Numbered from the stretch's first letter, positions 48,203 to 56,990 are shown. The stretch is DNA of 64,000 nucleotides from JAICYJ01 sp963797565 (GCA_963797565.1 CAWCPM010000002.1:1-64000); one strand, 5' to 3'. Translations and numbers: made by a program. The notes: a model not told the origin generated them from the sequence alone.

Positions 48203-48994
48203 TCAGCGGTTGCGCTCGAGCGACGCGCGCTCGAGGCTGCCCTGCAGCTTTGCCTTCAGGCGCAGGATCGCCTTGGTGTGCAGCTGCGACACCCGCGACT
48301 CGGTGACGCCGAGCACCTCGCCGATCTCGCGCAGCGTCAGCTCCTCGTAGTAGTAGAGCGTGATCACGGTGCGCTCCCGCTCGGGCAGCTTGGCGATGGC
48401 GAGGGCCAGCGCCTCGCGCACCTCGGTGCGGGTCATCTCCAGCGAGGGGTCGTCGGCGTTCGGGTCCTGCAGCGTGTCGATCAGCGAGACGGTGTCCCCA
48501 CCGGAGCTCGAGATCGTCCACAGCTCGTCCAGCGCCGCCACCGACGAGCGCGAGATCTGGGTGAGGCTGTCCTGGAACTCCTCCTCGGTGATGCCCAGCG
48601 CCTTGGCGATCTCCTCGTCGGTGGGCGGCCGGTGGTAGCGGTTCTCGAGCTCGGCGATCGCGCGCTCGATCTCGCGGGCGCGGCTGCGCACCGAGCGCGG
48701 CACCCAGTCCATCGAGCGCAGCTCATCGATGATGGCACCCTTGATGCGGCTGATCGCGTACGTCTCGAACTTGATGTCGCGCCCGGGGTCGTACCGCTCG
48801 ATCGCATTCATCAGGCCGAGCAGCCCGTAGGAGACCAGGTCGCCCTCCTCGACGTGCGCCGGCAGACCGGTGCCGAGGCGGCCGGCCACGTACTTGACCA
48901 GCGGCGCATAGGTCAGGATCAGGCGTTCGCGCAGATGCGGGTCAGGGCTCTGCTTGTACTGCAGCCAGATCTGGAGTGCGTCGTTGTCGCTCAT
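48203..48994 (-). CDS. whiG: RNA polymerase sigma factor, FliA/WhiG family
   Basis: This 263-residue sigma-28-type factor has region 2 (LRERLILTYAPLVKYVAGR, VSYGLLGLMNAIERYDPGRDIKFETYA, IKGAIIDELRSMDWVPRS), region 3 (PPTDEEIAKALGITEEEF), and region 4 HTH (LTLREIGEVLGVTESRVSQLHTKAI). In Streptomyces, WhiG drives sporulation genes; in others, FliA drives motility. No flagellar gene is in the window. A matching promoter lies upstream of the Tad operon. The ATG overlaps the recombinase stop by ATGA. No anti-sigma gene is adjacent. Confidence 0.92.
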   Translation of the reverse strand: MSDNDALQIWLQYKQSPDPHLRERLILTYAPLVKYVAGRLGTGLPAHVEEGDLVSYGLLGLMNAIERYDPGRDIKFETYAISRIKGAIIDELRSMDWVPRSVRSRAREIERAIAELENRYHRPPTDEEIAKALGITEEEFQDSLTQISRSSVAALDELWTISSSGGDTVSLIDTLQDPNADDPSLEMTRTEVREALALAIAKLPERERTVITLYYYEELTLREIGEVLGVTESRVSQLHTKAILRLKAKLQGSLERASLERNR

Positions 48995-49878
48995 CGTGCC
49001 CTCGGGTGCGCGTGTGCGTGTGCCGTCTTAAGATGCCTGACGCTCACGTGGGTGTATACCTGGGTCGTGGCCACCGATGCGTGGCCAAGCATCTCCTGGA
49101 TGCTGAGGAGATCGGCACCTCCCTCCAGGAGATGAGTGGCAAATGAGTGCCGCAGCGCGTGCGGTGAGCGCGCCGCCAGCCCGCGGCGGCTGAGCGCGCG
49201 CTCCAGCGTACGGCGCACATCGGAGGGCTGCAGCGGCCGTCCGCGCACGCTCAGGAACAGCCGATCGGCCAGGCCGCGGTCGAGCGAGGGACGGCCTCGG
49301 GCCAGGTAGCGGTCGAGCGCCTGCTCGGCAGCGCCGCCCAGCGGCACCACCCGCTGCTTGTCGCCCTTGCCGGTGACGCGGATCTGGCGACGGCCGCGGT
49401 CGACGTCGCGGACGCGCAGGGTGCAGGCCTCCGAAGCACGCAGCCCGGAGCCGTACAGCAGCTCCAGCAGCGCGCGGTCGCGAAGCCCGCGGGGGTCGTC
49501 ACCGATTGGCGGGTCGAGCAGCTGATCGAGCTCGGACGATTTGAACGTGGCCGGTAGCGTGCGCCGCTGCTTCGGCCCCGGTACCACCGCGGCCGGGTCG
49601 CGCGGCACCAGATCGCGGGCGAACAGCCACGCGTACGCCCCGCGCATCGCCGAGAGCTTGCGCGATGCGGTGGCAGGTGCATAGCGGAGCGTGCCAAGGT
49701 AGGCCGCGTAGCGCCGCAGCACGGCGGTGTCGGCAGCCTCCAGCGATACGCCCGCGGCCTGCATCCAGCGCTGCAGCTGCAGCAGATCGGTCCGGTAGCC
49801 GCGAAGCGTCGAGCCGGCCGCGCCGGAGGCGCGCAGATGGTCGAGGTAGGACTCGAGCTGCGGTGAGAGGTCTGCCAT
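48991..49878 (-). CDS. Tyrosine recombinase XerC/XerD
   Basis: This 295-residue site-specific recombinase resolves chromosome dimers. It has an N-terminal SAM-like domain (LESYLDHLRASGAAGSTLRGY) and a catalytic domain with the full set of active residues: Arg in GSGLRASEA, Lys in TGKGDKQR, His-x-x-Arg in HALRHSFATHL, His in MLGHAS and Tyr in TTQVYTHV. The ATG at 49878 gives a standard N-terminus. Translation is coupled to the sigma gene. XerC versus XerD cannot be separated by eye. Confidence 0.94.
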   Translation of the reverse strand: MADLSPQLESYLDHLRASGAAGSTLRGYRTDLLQLQRWMQAAGVSLEAADTAVLRRYAAYLGTLRYAPATASRKLSAMRGAYAWLFARDLVPRDPAAVVPGPKQRRTLPATFKSSELDQLLDPPIGDDPRGLRDRALLELLYGSGLRASEACTLRVRDVDRGRRQIRVTGKGDKQRVVPLGGAAEQALDRYLARGRPSLDRGLADRLFLSVRGRPLQPSDVRRTLERALSRRGLAARSPHALRHSFATHLLEGGADLLSIQEMLGHASVATTQVYTHVSVRHLKTAHAHAHPRAR

Positions 49879-49948
49879 GGGTGACCGGGTGACGGATTCT
49901 GGAGCGACGCGTCCTCTTTCTGCTCCGGACAGGCGACTCCTTGCCACA

Positions 49949-50107
49949 TCATCGCGCACGCAGGTCGCGGCGCGCCAGATCGGCCATCCACAGCGCCAGC
50001 GCCAGGGCCGCCGCGGTGATCACCCAGACGTGGTGCCGCGCGGCCGCCAGCGACAGCCCGGCCAGGCCCAGCGCCAGCACCGCGAACAGGATCCCGCGCG
50101 ACTTCAC
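49949..50107 (-). CDS. Small two-helix membrane protein
   Basis: This 52-residue, GTG-started protein has two hydrophobic stretches (ILFAVLALGLAGLSLAA and VWVITAAALALALWMADLA) and a basic C-terminus. No family is recognised. It is divergent from the zinc-ribbon gene and 70 bases upstream of the recombinase on the same strand. Confidence 0.6.
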   Translation of the reverse strand: MKSRGILFAVLALGLAGLSLAAARHHVWVITAAALALALWMADLARRDLRAR

Positions 50108-50158
50108 GGCCTGAGCGTACCCGGGTATGCTGAAACGGTCGATGAACGGAGCGCCCAG

Positions 50159-50497
50159 GTGCCTGACTGCCCGTCGTGTGCCCAACCTGTCGAGAGCCGC
50201 CACCGCTACTGCCCCTGGTGTGCAGCCCCGTTGCGCAGCAAGCTGGTCGAGTTCTTCGCGCCGCACCCGCTGATCGAGGGCGGCGCGCGGGCGCTGCGGG
50301 TGTCCCGGTACCTGGGCGGTGAACCCTCCCAGCGGCACACGCGGCTGTCGATATGGGACACGGACAGGGCGGTGTCGGCGATCTCGCTCGACCCGGACGA
50401 GACGCGGCGGCTGGGCCGGTTCCTGACCGAAGCCGAGGGCGGCGCCCGCGGCGACGGTGCCACCACGGACACGATGCCGGCCGTGGCCGGGCCGTGA
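50159..50497 (+). CDS. Small zinc-ribbon protein
   Basis: This 112-residue protein starts VPDCPSCAQPVESRHRYCPWC, a double CxxC zinc ribbon. It is followed by a basic linker and a beta-rich segment (LRVSRYLGGEPSQRHTRLSIWD). GTG start with GGAG 8 bases upstream. The function is unknown. The next small membrane-protein gene follows within 11 bases. Confidence 0.7.
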   Translation: MPDCPSCAQPVESRHRYCPWCAAPLRSKLVEFFAPHPLIEGGARALRVSRYLGGEPSQRHTRLSIWDTDRAVSAISLDPDETRRLGRFLTEAEGGARGDGATTDTMPAVAGP

Positions 50498-50507
50498 CGC
50501 GGGGCTC

Positions 50508-50675
50508 GTGACCAACACCCTGCGGATCGCGGCGGTCATCCTGGGCCTGGTGGCGGTGCCGATGGTGGCGTTCGTGGCAGCCAAGTCCAACCCGCACCAC
50601 GGCTCGCCCCCGCCGGCGCGGGTGGCGCCGGCGCCGAGCACCGTCCATCAGACGGCGCCGTCGGTAGCGATCTAG
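50508..50675 (+). CDS. Small single-span membrane protein
   Basis: This 55-residue, GTG-started protein has one helix (LRIAAVILGLVAVPMVAFVAA) and a Pro/Ala-rich exterior tail. No family is recognised. Its end overlaps the converging GGDEF-like gene by 4 bases. Confidence 0.5.
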   Translation: MTNTLRIAAVILGLVAVPMVAFVAAKSNPHHGSPPPARVAPAPSTVHQTAPSVAI

Positions 50676-51523
50676 GCAGCGTCGGCGCGCTGGAGGCGGA
50701 GCAGCTCCGCATCGGCAGCGGCGTACAACAGCTCGTGATCCTCGTCGCCGGCCTGGGCGACGCCGAACCGGGCCGACGCCGCGAGCGGATGAGCATCCAC
50801 CAGCCGCCCCGCGATGCGCTCGCTCAGCGCCTGCCCGGACTGCGCGTCGGCGCCCGGCAGGATCAGCGCGAACCGGTCCTCGCCGACCCGGTAGACGCCG
50901 TCGATCGAACGCGTCCAGCGCTGCAGCACGGCGGCCACCGTACGGCGCACGCCGTCGCCCTGCAGGCCGTCGAGATCGACCAGCACGAGTGTCAGCATGC
51001 CGCCCTCACGCCGGCGCCGGGCGCACTCGTGCGCGATCCGCCGCTGGTAGGCGAGGCCGTTGCCAAGCCCGGTAAGCGGGTCATCCCAGGTTCGCTCGGG
51101 CGTCGGCTCCTGTGCCGACGCCTGCGCCAGCTGGGCCGCGACCGCGCCCGCCAGCAGCGTCAGCGTCTCGGAATCGGCGGCGGTGAACGCCCCCGTGTGG
51201 TCGGCGTAGACGCTGAGCGTGCCGACCGGCTTGCCGTCGTGGACGAGAGGCGCGGCCAGCCGGTGAGGCGTGACGGAGCCAAGGACGTGGTGGTGGACGA
51301 TCTGCCCGTCGGCGGCCAGCTCGACCGCGGCCGCCTGCGCGCCGATCACCTCGAGCGCGAGTCCGGCCACGATCTGCGCGACCGTGTCGGGTTCGGGCCG
51401 TGCCGCGGCGATCTCGGTCTGGGCCTGCACGATGGCAAGCAGCTGCTGTTCCCTGTCCACCCCAGACAGATCGGCGGACGGGCGTTCGAGCTTGAGTCGG
51501 CGCCGGCCCAGATGATTGATCAC
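50672..51523 (-). CDS. GAF domain protein with degenerate GGDEF domain
   Basis: This 283-residue protein has a GAF domain (about 30-155) and a GGDEF-like domain (about 160-280). The domain start DDPLTGLGNGLAYQRRI is normal, but the active loop reads VGEDRF instead of GGDEF. Cyclase activity is therefore unlikely, and it may bind c-di-GMP or GTP, or regulate by protein contact. GTG start at 51523 overlaps the stop of the HTH gene by GTGA, so the two are coupled. Confidence 0.82.
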   Translation of the reverse strand: MINHLGRRRLKLERPSADLSGVDREQQLLAIVQAQTEIAAARPEPDTVAQIVAGLALEVIGAQAAAVELAADGQIVHHHVLGSVTPHRLAAPLVHDGKPVGTLSVYADHTGAFTAADSETLTLLAGAVAAQLAQASAQEPTPERTWDDPLTGLGNGLAYQRRIAHECARRRREGGMLTLVLVDLDGLQGDGVRRTVAAVLQRWTRSIDGVYRVGEDRFALILPGADAQSGQALSERIAGRLVDAHPLAASARFGVAQAGDEDHELLYAAADAELLRLQRADAA

Positions 51524-51732
51524 GCCGTCAGGCGCTGTGCTTCTGCCGGCGGCTGGTTCGCGGCGTCGTTCCAGCTCTGCACCGCATCCTCGTCCCATAC
51601 GTGACGGCCGCGGAAGTAGCCGACGGCCGGGGGAAAACCCGGCGCCGCCAGCATCTCCCCCACCTGCGTCCGGCGCACCCCCAGCGATCGCGCCAGCTGC
51701 TCCTTGTCGACCAGCCTCATCACCTCGGTCAT
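51520..51732 (-). CDS. Small MerR/excisionase-like HTH protein
   Basis: This 70-residue protein has RLVDKEQLARSLGVRRTQVGEML, a helix-turn-helix of the winged MerR/excisionase type, followed by GYFRGRHVWDEDAVQSW, the expected wing and last helix. It resembles plasmid/phage excisionases and BldC-size regulators. It is coupled to the degenerate GGDEF gene. ATG at 51732; an internal Met at 51720 is possible. Confidence 0.75.
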   Translation of the reverse strand: MTEVMRLVDKEQLARSLGVRRTQVGEMLAAPGFPPAVGYFRGRHVWDEDAVQSWNDAANQPPAEAQRLTA

Positions 51733-51847
51733 GCACCGATCCTGCCACCGAGGCGACCGGCGAGGGGATGAGGAGCGGTGATGGCCCGGTGAAATCCTGG
51801 TGTAGCCAGGTGTGGGAGGATTGCAGCGTGACCGCCCAGACACAGTC

Positions 51848-52468
51848 ATGAGCGACACGCCGTGGAGCATCAGCGGCACCTACCTCGAGGCCTGCAACTG
51901 CGACGCGATCTGCCCCTGCAGGAGGATCGACGGCAGCGGTGGCGGGCGATCCACGTACGGCGAGTGCACCGGCTCGCTGTCGTGGCGGATCGAGCAGGGA
52001 TCGATCGGCGATCTCGACGTGGCCGGCCTGTGCGTGGTGATGGTGATCTGGTACAGCGATGATCAGCCGCGGTCGCCGTGGAGCTGGGTGCTGCACCTGG
52101 ACGAGCGGGCTGACGCGGACCAGCGGCGTGCGCTCGAGGATGTGTACACCGGCCGGCTGGGCGGCACGGCGCTCACGCAGTTCCCGTGGGCGTTCAAGCC
52201 CAGCGACCTGCTCGAGGTGGCCTCGAGCCAAATCGAGATCGACCACACCCCCGGGCACGGCTGGTTCCGGGCGGGGCGAGCCGTCACCGTGCGCGTCCGC
52301 GAGCCGTTCCAGGACCCGGGCGGGGCGGTGTCGTGCGTGATCCCCGGTCACCACCAGGCCGGCCGTGAGGTGGTGGCGGAGCTGCTCGAGGCCGACGACC
52401 AGCACTTCCGGTTCAGCTTCACGGGACGCTGCGGGTACGAGTCGGTCTTCGCGTACGCCGGGCCGTGA
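51848..52468 (+). CDS. Second DUF1326 protein
   Basis: This 206-residue protein starts PWSISGTYLEACNCDAICPCRRIDG. The CNCDAICPC cluster is equivalent to CSCELMCPC in the 40-kb paralogue. Further features are a beta-rich body and a C-terminal HFRFSFTGRCGYESVF. It stands alone, with no DUF2182 gene beside it. Function unknown. Confidence 0.87.
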   Translation: MSDTPWSISGTYLEACNCDAICPCRRIDGSGGGRSTYGECTGSLSWRIEQGSIGDLDVAGLCVVMVIWYSDDQPRSPWSWVLHLDERADADQRRALEDVYTGRLGGTALTQFPWAFKPSDLLEVASSQIEIDHTPGHGWFRAGRAVTVRVREPFQDPGGAVSCVIPGHHQAGREVVAELLEADDQHFRFSFTGRCGYESVFAYAGP

Positions 52469-52513
52469 CCAGTGCCCCGGTCCCGTTGCTGACGGCCGCC
52501 GTAGAATCGCCGG

Positions 52514-53308
52514 GTGGCTGACCTGATCGCACTGGCGCGCAGGATCATCGAGCGGTTCCTCCTGGTCGAGCCGCTGGAGCGGGCGCTGGCGCTGGCGTCG
52601 AAGCTGTTCATCGCGCTGATCCCGACGACGATCCTGGCGTCGACGTTGCTTGGCGCCAACACCTCGTTCGGTGACGCGCTGGTCGAGCGGTTCTCGCTGA
52701 CCGGCGCCGGCGCGAGCGCGGTGCGCCAGCTGTTCGCATCGCCAAACCAGGTGCGCGGTGGCATCTCCGCGCTCGGGATCTTGATCCTGGCCTACGCGGT
52801 GCTGAGCATGGCGCAAGCGCTGCAGCGCATCTACGAGGACGCCTGGGGACTGAAGCGGATCCGCGCACGAGGCACGTTCCGGGCGCTGATCTGGATGTTC
52901 ACGTTCGCGCTCTACTTCGCGGCCATCTCGCCGCTGCGCGCGCAACTGCGACAGGCCGACAGCCGCGCGTTGCGGATCTACCTGCCGCTGCTGCTGGGAT
53001 CGGTGATATGGGCCGTCACCCCCTACATCCTGCTGGGCGGCCGCGTGCCGGGCCGGCGGCTTTTGGCGTCCGGCGTTCTCACGGCGGTGGCCCTGACGGC
53101 GTTCTCGGTGACGTCACGGGTCTACATGCCGACCGTCATGTCCACCGACGCCCGCCGCTACGGCCTGATCGGGGCAGCTTTCGGGATCGTTTCCTGGCTG
53201 TTCGCGTCGGCTGTGGTGTTGATCGGGTCGGCCACGACCGGAGCGGTGCTGGCCGGCGCCGATCAGGATGAGCCTGTCGCTGAGGCAGCGCCGACGGCGG
53301 CAGGGTGA
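52514..53308 (+). CDS. YihY/BrkB-family membrane protein
   Basis: This 264-residue inner-membrane protein has about six helices and the family features: KLFIALIPTTILASTLLG at the start, a long loop, ALQRIYEDAWGLKRI, and a final SWLFASAVVLIGSATTGAVL helix. The biological role of the family is unsettled. GTG start. Confidence 0.83.
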   Translation: MADLIALARRIIERFLLVEPLERALALASKLFIALIPTTILASTLLGANTSFGDALVERFSLTGAGASAVRQLFASPNQVRGGISALGILILAYAVLSMAQALQRIYEDAWGLKRIRARGTFRALIWMFTFALYFAAISPLRAQLRQADSRALRIYLPLLLGSVIWAVTPYILLGGRVPGRRLLASGVLTAVALTAFSVTSRVYMPTVMSTDARRYGLIGAAFGIVSWLFASAVVLIGSATTGAVLAGADQDEPVAEAAPTAAG

Positions 53309-53309
53309 T

Positions 53310-53957
53310 CTAACTGACCGGAAGGATCTTCGCGACCTGGGACTTGGAGATCGCGAGCGTCACGCCATCCATGTCGAACTGTGCGACCGCGTCGGCTGGG
53401 ATCGTTACCCGGCGGCGTCCCCAGAGGTGACCTCGCACGAGCACCAGCTGCGTGATGGTGCCCTGTTCGTCGACGACGAGCCCGTCCAGACGGCCGATCC
53501 GCTCACCGTCGGAGCCGACCACGCGGCTCTCGTGCCGCTCTTCGACCTCGCCTCGCGGGATCCGGTCGTAGATCACCGAGATGTGATCGTCGTAGCTGAT
53601 CGGAGCGGCGGCGAACGTGCTGCCGTAGTCGTCCATGGGCACGTTGATCACGTCCGCGATGCCCACGGCGCCGGGGTCATCCGCCGGGAGCGGGCCTTCG
53701 TCGACCCGGACGTACGCATACTGCTGAGCCTCGGGCAGCGCGTGTGCTTGCGCGGTCGTGGAGTCCAGGTGGATTTCGTTCGACGCCGCTGCGGGCGTGA
53801 CCAGCTCGAACGGGATCAGCCGGGCCTGGTCACGCTGGTGGTGTGGCGCCACGACCAGATGCGTAACCCGCCGGGTGCCCGGGTGGATGACGAGATCGGC
53901 GAGCTCGCCGAGTGCGCCGTCGCTACACGCGACACTGGTTCCGAGGTGAAGCAGCAC
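53310..53957 (-). CDS. PRC-barrel domain protein
   Basis: This 215-residue protein has two PRC-barrel-like units. The first is near residues 5-60 (VACSDGALGELADLVIHPGTRRVTHLVV). The second is near 140-200 (RVVGSDGERIGRLDGLVVDEQGTITQLVLVRG). Such proteins are often stress or surface associated. GTG start with AGGAG 8 bases upstream. Confidence 0.87.
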   Translation of the reverse strand: MLLHLGTSVACSDGALGELADLVIHPGTRRVTHLVVAPHHQRDQARLIPFELVTPAAASNEIHLDSTTAQAHALPEAQQYAYVRVDEGPLPADDPGAVGIADVINVPMDDYGSTFAAAPISYDDHISVIYDRIPRGEVEERHESRVVGSDGERIGRLDGLVVDEQGTITQLVLVRGHLWGRRRVTIPADAVAQFDMDGVTLAISKSQVAKILPVS

Positions 53958-54027
53958 AGTTGCAACTCCTGACGAAGGGACGAGGGCCGATCATAGGTGA
54001 CGCTATCAGCGTGGTAGGTTGCCGGGC

Positions 54028-55179
54028 GTGGCCGACGCCCTGCTGATCCACGCCGACTCGCTGCTCGACGCCAACATGTTCGTCGCCACCGGGATCACGG
54101 CGGGCGACCCCTTCACCTACATCGAGGCCGGCGACCGGCGCATCATCGTCACCAACCAGCTCGAGGTCGACCTCGTCCGCCGCGACTCGACAGCGACCGA
54201 GATCTGGATGGTGGACGAGTTCGGCGGCCGCGACCTGGTGCTCGAGGGCTGGCCGCTTGACGATGCGCGGATGGAGACGGTGCGGCGGATGCTGGAGCGA
54301 GCGGGCCTGGATGCGGTGGCGGTGCCGCCGACCTTCCCGCTGGCGCTGGCTGACTACCTGCGCGGCAAGGGCATCACGCTGACCCCCGACCGGGTGCTAT
54401 TCGATTCCCGCCGGCGGCACAAGGACGCCCGCCAGCTGCAGGGGGTCCGGACTGCACAGCGAGCCACCGAGGCCGCCTTCGACGCGGCGCGCGGCATGAT
54501 CGGCTCCGCATCGCCGGATGCCGGCGGCGCCCTCCAGCTGGAAGGCGAGACGCTCACCTGCGAGCGCGTGCGCGCAGCGATCGTCGAGACCCTGCGCGAG
54601 CGCGGCTGCGGCGGCGAGCCGCCGATCGTGGCGGCCGGCCCCCAGGGGGCGCTCGGCCACGAGCTCGGCCATGGCCCGATCCACGCCGGCGTGCCTGTGA
54701 TCATCGACATCTTCCCGCGCCACGAGGCGAGCCGCTACTACGCGGATATGACCAGGACATTCTGCTTCGGCGAAGCCGGCGAGCGGCTGTCGGCGATGCA
54801 CGCGACGATCCTCGAGTCGCTGCGGCGCAGCATCGAGACGATCGCCGCGACGGTGCCGGGCACCACGCCGTGGGAGGCCGCATGCGACGTGATCGAGCGC
54901 GACGGCTACCGCACGGTGCGCGGGCTGGGAAAGGGCGAGAGCCTTGACGAGGACTTCTTCCACGCCCTCGGGCACGGCGTGGGCGTCGAAGTGCACGAGC
55001 CGCCGTACCTGGGGATGGGCGATTCGAGGCCGCTCGAGGAGGGCGACGTGGTCACGGTCGAGCCGGGCGTCTACCGCAAGGACTACGGCGGCGTGCGACT
55101 GGAGGACATGGTCGTCGTCACCGCGGACGGCTGCGACGTCCTCACCGAGTACGACTACGACCTCGAGATCAGGCCGTAG
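54028..55179 (+). CDS. M24-family Xaa-Pro peptidase
   Basis: This 383-residue cytoplasmic metallopeptidase has an N-terminal creatinase-like domain and a C-terminal pita-bread domain with the five dimetal ligands in order: Asp in VIIDIFPRHEA, Asp in YYADMTRTF, His in HALGHGVGVEVHE, Glu in TVEPGVY, and Glu in GGVRLEDMVVV. It releases X-Pro N-terminal residues. GTG at 54028 is taken; a TTG three codons upstream is possible. Confidence 0.93.
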   Translation: MADALLIHADSLLDANMFVATGITAGDPFTYIEAGDRRIIVTNQLEVDLVRRDSTATEIWMVDEFGGRDLVLEGWPLDDARMETVRRMLERAGLDAVAVPPTFPLALADYLRGKGITLTPDRVLFDSRRRHKDARQLQGVRTAQRATEAAFDAARGMIGSASPDAGGALQLEGETLTCERVRAAIVETLRERGCGGEPPIVAAGPQGALGHELGHGPIHAGVPVIIDIFPRHEASRYYADMTRTFCFGEAGERLSAMHATILESLRRSIETIAATVPGTTPWEAACDVIERDGYRTVRGLGKGESLDEDFFHALGHGVGVEVHEPPYLGMGDSRPLEEGDVVTVEPGVYRKDYGGVRLEDMVVVTADGCDVLTEYDYDLEIRP

Positions 55180-55204
55180 GCCTCCGGCCGCTTCGTTCGG
55201 TTCG

Positions 55205-55246
55205 CCTACCGCAAACTGGGGATGGCGTCCACGGTTCTGCGGTAGG
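55205..55246 (+). terminator. Hairpin downstream of the M24 peptidase
   Basis: A perfect 9-bp inverted repeat (CCTACCGCA / TGCGGTAGG) with a 24-nt loop lies 26 bases after the peptidase stop. No U-run follows, so termination is only a guess. Confidence 0.35.
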
Positions 55247-55362
55247 GACGCCCGGCCGCGCGCACGATAGGCTCGCGCCGTCTCGGGAGAAGCCCCCCTC
55301 CTTCCGAGGCGCGCCGAGTAGATGAGCGTGTTGGTACAGCGAACGCTGCCCGGCACGCAGCT

Positions 55363-55410
55363 CTGGCCCGAGGACGACCGCGTCTGCCCTGCGTTTCTTC
55401 CTCGGGCCAG
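55363..55410 (+). other. Long hairpin in the leader of the LPXTG gene
   Basis: A perfect 12-bp inverted repeat (CTGGCCCGAGGA / TCCTCGGGCCAG) with a 24-nt loop lies about 107 bases before the LPXTG-protein start, within a 337-bp intergenic region that otherwise holds no gene. It is possibly a structured 5' leader. Confidence 0.5.
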
Positions 55411-55516
55411 GGCCCGCGCACCAGCTTCGCCGCCTCGGCGAGCGAGGTGCTGGCCTCGGTTTTACAAACCTCCGGTGCGGGTACGACATGCCTGGTTCCA
55501 ACCAGGGGTGATTTCC

Positions 55517-55762
55517 ATGATCAGGGCTCTCAGGGGCATTCTTGTTCTGCTTGGTTCGGCGGCGTTTCTCCCGGTTTCGGCCGCAACCGCATTTGCCGGT
55601 GACGGTTACGCCGGCGGCAGCGTCACGGGCGAGTCGACTGGCGGCGGTGGCGGGACGCTCCCGTTCACGGGCGCCGGGCTGGCTCTGTATGCCGTGATCG
55701 GCCTGCTCATCGTGGCCAGCGGTCTGGCGCTTCGCGCGTACACCGCGCGCCGCGACTACTAG
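55517..55762 (+). CDS. Mini LPXTG-anchored surface protein
   Basis: This 81-residue protein has a signal peptide (RGILVLLGSAAFLPVSAATAFA), a 20-residue Gly/Ser-rich mature segment, and then the sorting signal LPFTG. A hydrophobic helix (GLALYAVIGLLIVASGLAL) and a positive tail follow. This is the full sortase-substrate layout in a minimal protein. No sortase gene lies in the window. ATG at 55517 is preceded by AGGGGTG at ideal spacing. Confidence 0.8.
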   Translation: MIRALRGILVLLGSAAFLPVSAATAFAGDGYAGGSVTGESTGGGGGTLPFTGAGLALYAVIGLLIVASGLALRAYTARRDY

Positions 55763-55769
55763 GGCGCAT

Positions 55770-56165
55770 ATGGCTCAGGTGACGTTGGAACAGCTGACCG
55801 AAGATATCTGGGCCGTGTCACTCCTCGGCGAGCATGACATCTCCATGGTCGACGCGCTTCGCGATCGCCTGGCCGAGGCGTTCGCCAACGACGCACGCCT
55901 CATCATCGACTTAACCGACGCGACGTTCGTTGATAGCACCGTGCTCGGCGTCCTATTTGCCGTCATCAAACAGGCAAGCAGCGCGGTCGGCGAAACGCTC
56001 GCTCTCGTCGTCAGGCCCGGAAGCGCCGTCGACCAAACCATCACGCTGACCGGGTTCACGCCGCCGATCGTCGCCACCTACCCCAGCCGCGATCGCGTCC
56101 TCGCGGCATGGCAGGACGGTCACCACGAGCGCCCCGGGGCGCGCGGCTACCCGCAGCGAAGCTAA
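55770..56165 (+). CDS. STAS-domain anti-sigma-factor antagonist
   Basis: This 131-residue SpoIIAA/RsbV-like protein has IIDLTDATFVDSTVLGVLFAV, with the phosphorylatable Ser in DST, and starts with the expected beta strand (WAVSLLGEHDISMVDAL). It would bind an anti-sigma kinase, but none is seen nearby. It begins 8 bases after the LPXTG gene. Confidence 0.85.
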   Translation: MAQVTLEQLTEDIWAVSLLGEHDISMVDALRDRLAEAFANDARLIIDLTDATFVDSTVLGVLFAVIKQASSAVGETLALVVRPGSAVDQTITLTGFTPPIVATYPSRDRVLAAWQDGHHERPGARGYPQRS

Positions 56166-56221
56166 CGAATCAAGCGGCGCCGGCACCGTCGATCGCAACA
56201 GGGGCGCGTTAGGCTTGGAGC

Positions 56222-56449
56222 ATGGGAATCCCGCCCCGCATTTCGGTCGGTGACCGCGTCTTGTACGTGCCGGCCGATGGAGACTCCGAAGACCGACCGC
56301 CCGGCACCGTGACGCGACTCCAAGAGGCGGGAGGCGGCTTTGTTGTCGGGTTCGTGGAGTTCGATCCGCCAGAGGAGGACGATCCCGGCGGCGCAGAGGC
56401 CGACTGGATCGACGTCGCGTTCCTGCAGCGGATCGAAGAGGACGACTAG
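56222..56449 (+). CDS. Small acidic hypothetical protein
   Basis: This 75-residue protein has an SH3-like pattern of short strands (RISVGDRVLYVPADG ... GTVTRLQ ... FVVGFVEFD) and an acidic end. The family is unknown. ATG start; follows the STAS gene. Confidence 0.6.
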   Translation: MGIPPRISVGDRVLYVPADGDSEDRPPGTVTRLQEAGGGFVVGFVEFDPPEEDDPGGAEADWIDVAFLQRIEEDD

Positions 56450-56482
56450 GGCGGATCAAGAGGGCCGAACTGGGGTGGGGCC

Positions 56483-56684
56483 CTACGCCCGCGGTGCGGC
56501 GAGCGGCGTCTCTTGGTATTGCCGAACAGCGCGGTCGACCAGTCGAAGGAAGTTCACCACGAGAGCGCCCGCTGGCTGATCGACGTACCGGGCCACGGTG
56601 TCCGAAGACGCCTGCGGCAGCTGCGCGGACGAAGAACGCTCGCAGGAGCGATTCGTCGGCCAACTGCTTGAGCGATGGCATCAC
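56483..56684 (-). CDS. Small helical hypothetical protein (one frameshift)
   Basis: The frame starting MPSLKQLADESLLRAFFVRAAAAGVF continues, after removal of one extra base near 56603, as DTVARYVDQPAGALVVNFLRLVDRAVRQYQETPLAAPRA. This gives about 65 helical residues. Both halves have coding-like composition and join without residue loss. Function unknown. Confidence 0.5.
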
Positions 56685-56917
56685 GAGGGTCTATGCCGCC
56701 GTGGATCAGTGGCATGCTGCATCCAGCGCGTGGCATCAGGCGGAGTCTGGTTGCGGCCGCGGCTGGTAAATGGTGCTCGAACCTCGATCTGTGCGCCAGT
56801 CGTTCGCCAGTGAGACATCGGATCGGTGCACTTTCACGGCCTCTGACGGACTGAGCGCCAGTTTGGCTGATTCGCGCTTCTCGCCCAACCATGCGGTATT
56901 TGACGCGGCTGGGCGAG

Positions 56918-56990
<73 letters not shown>

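Noticed and set aside
55440..55516. c-di-GMP-I riboswitch before the LPXTG gene, suggested by CAAACC and GGGTACGACATGCC
   Set aside because: The conserved core matches only in part, and the space after GCC is too short for the third helix of that fold.
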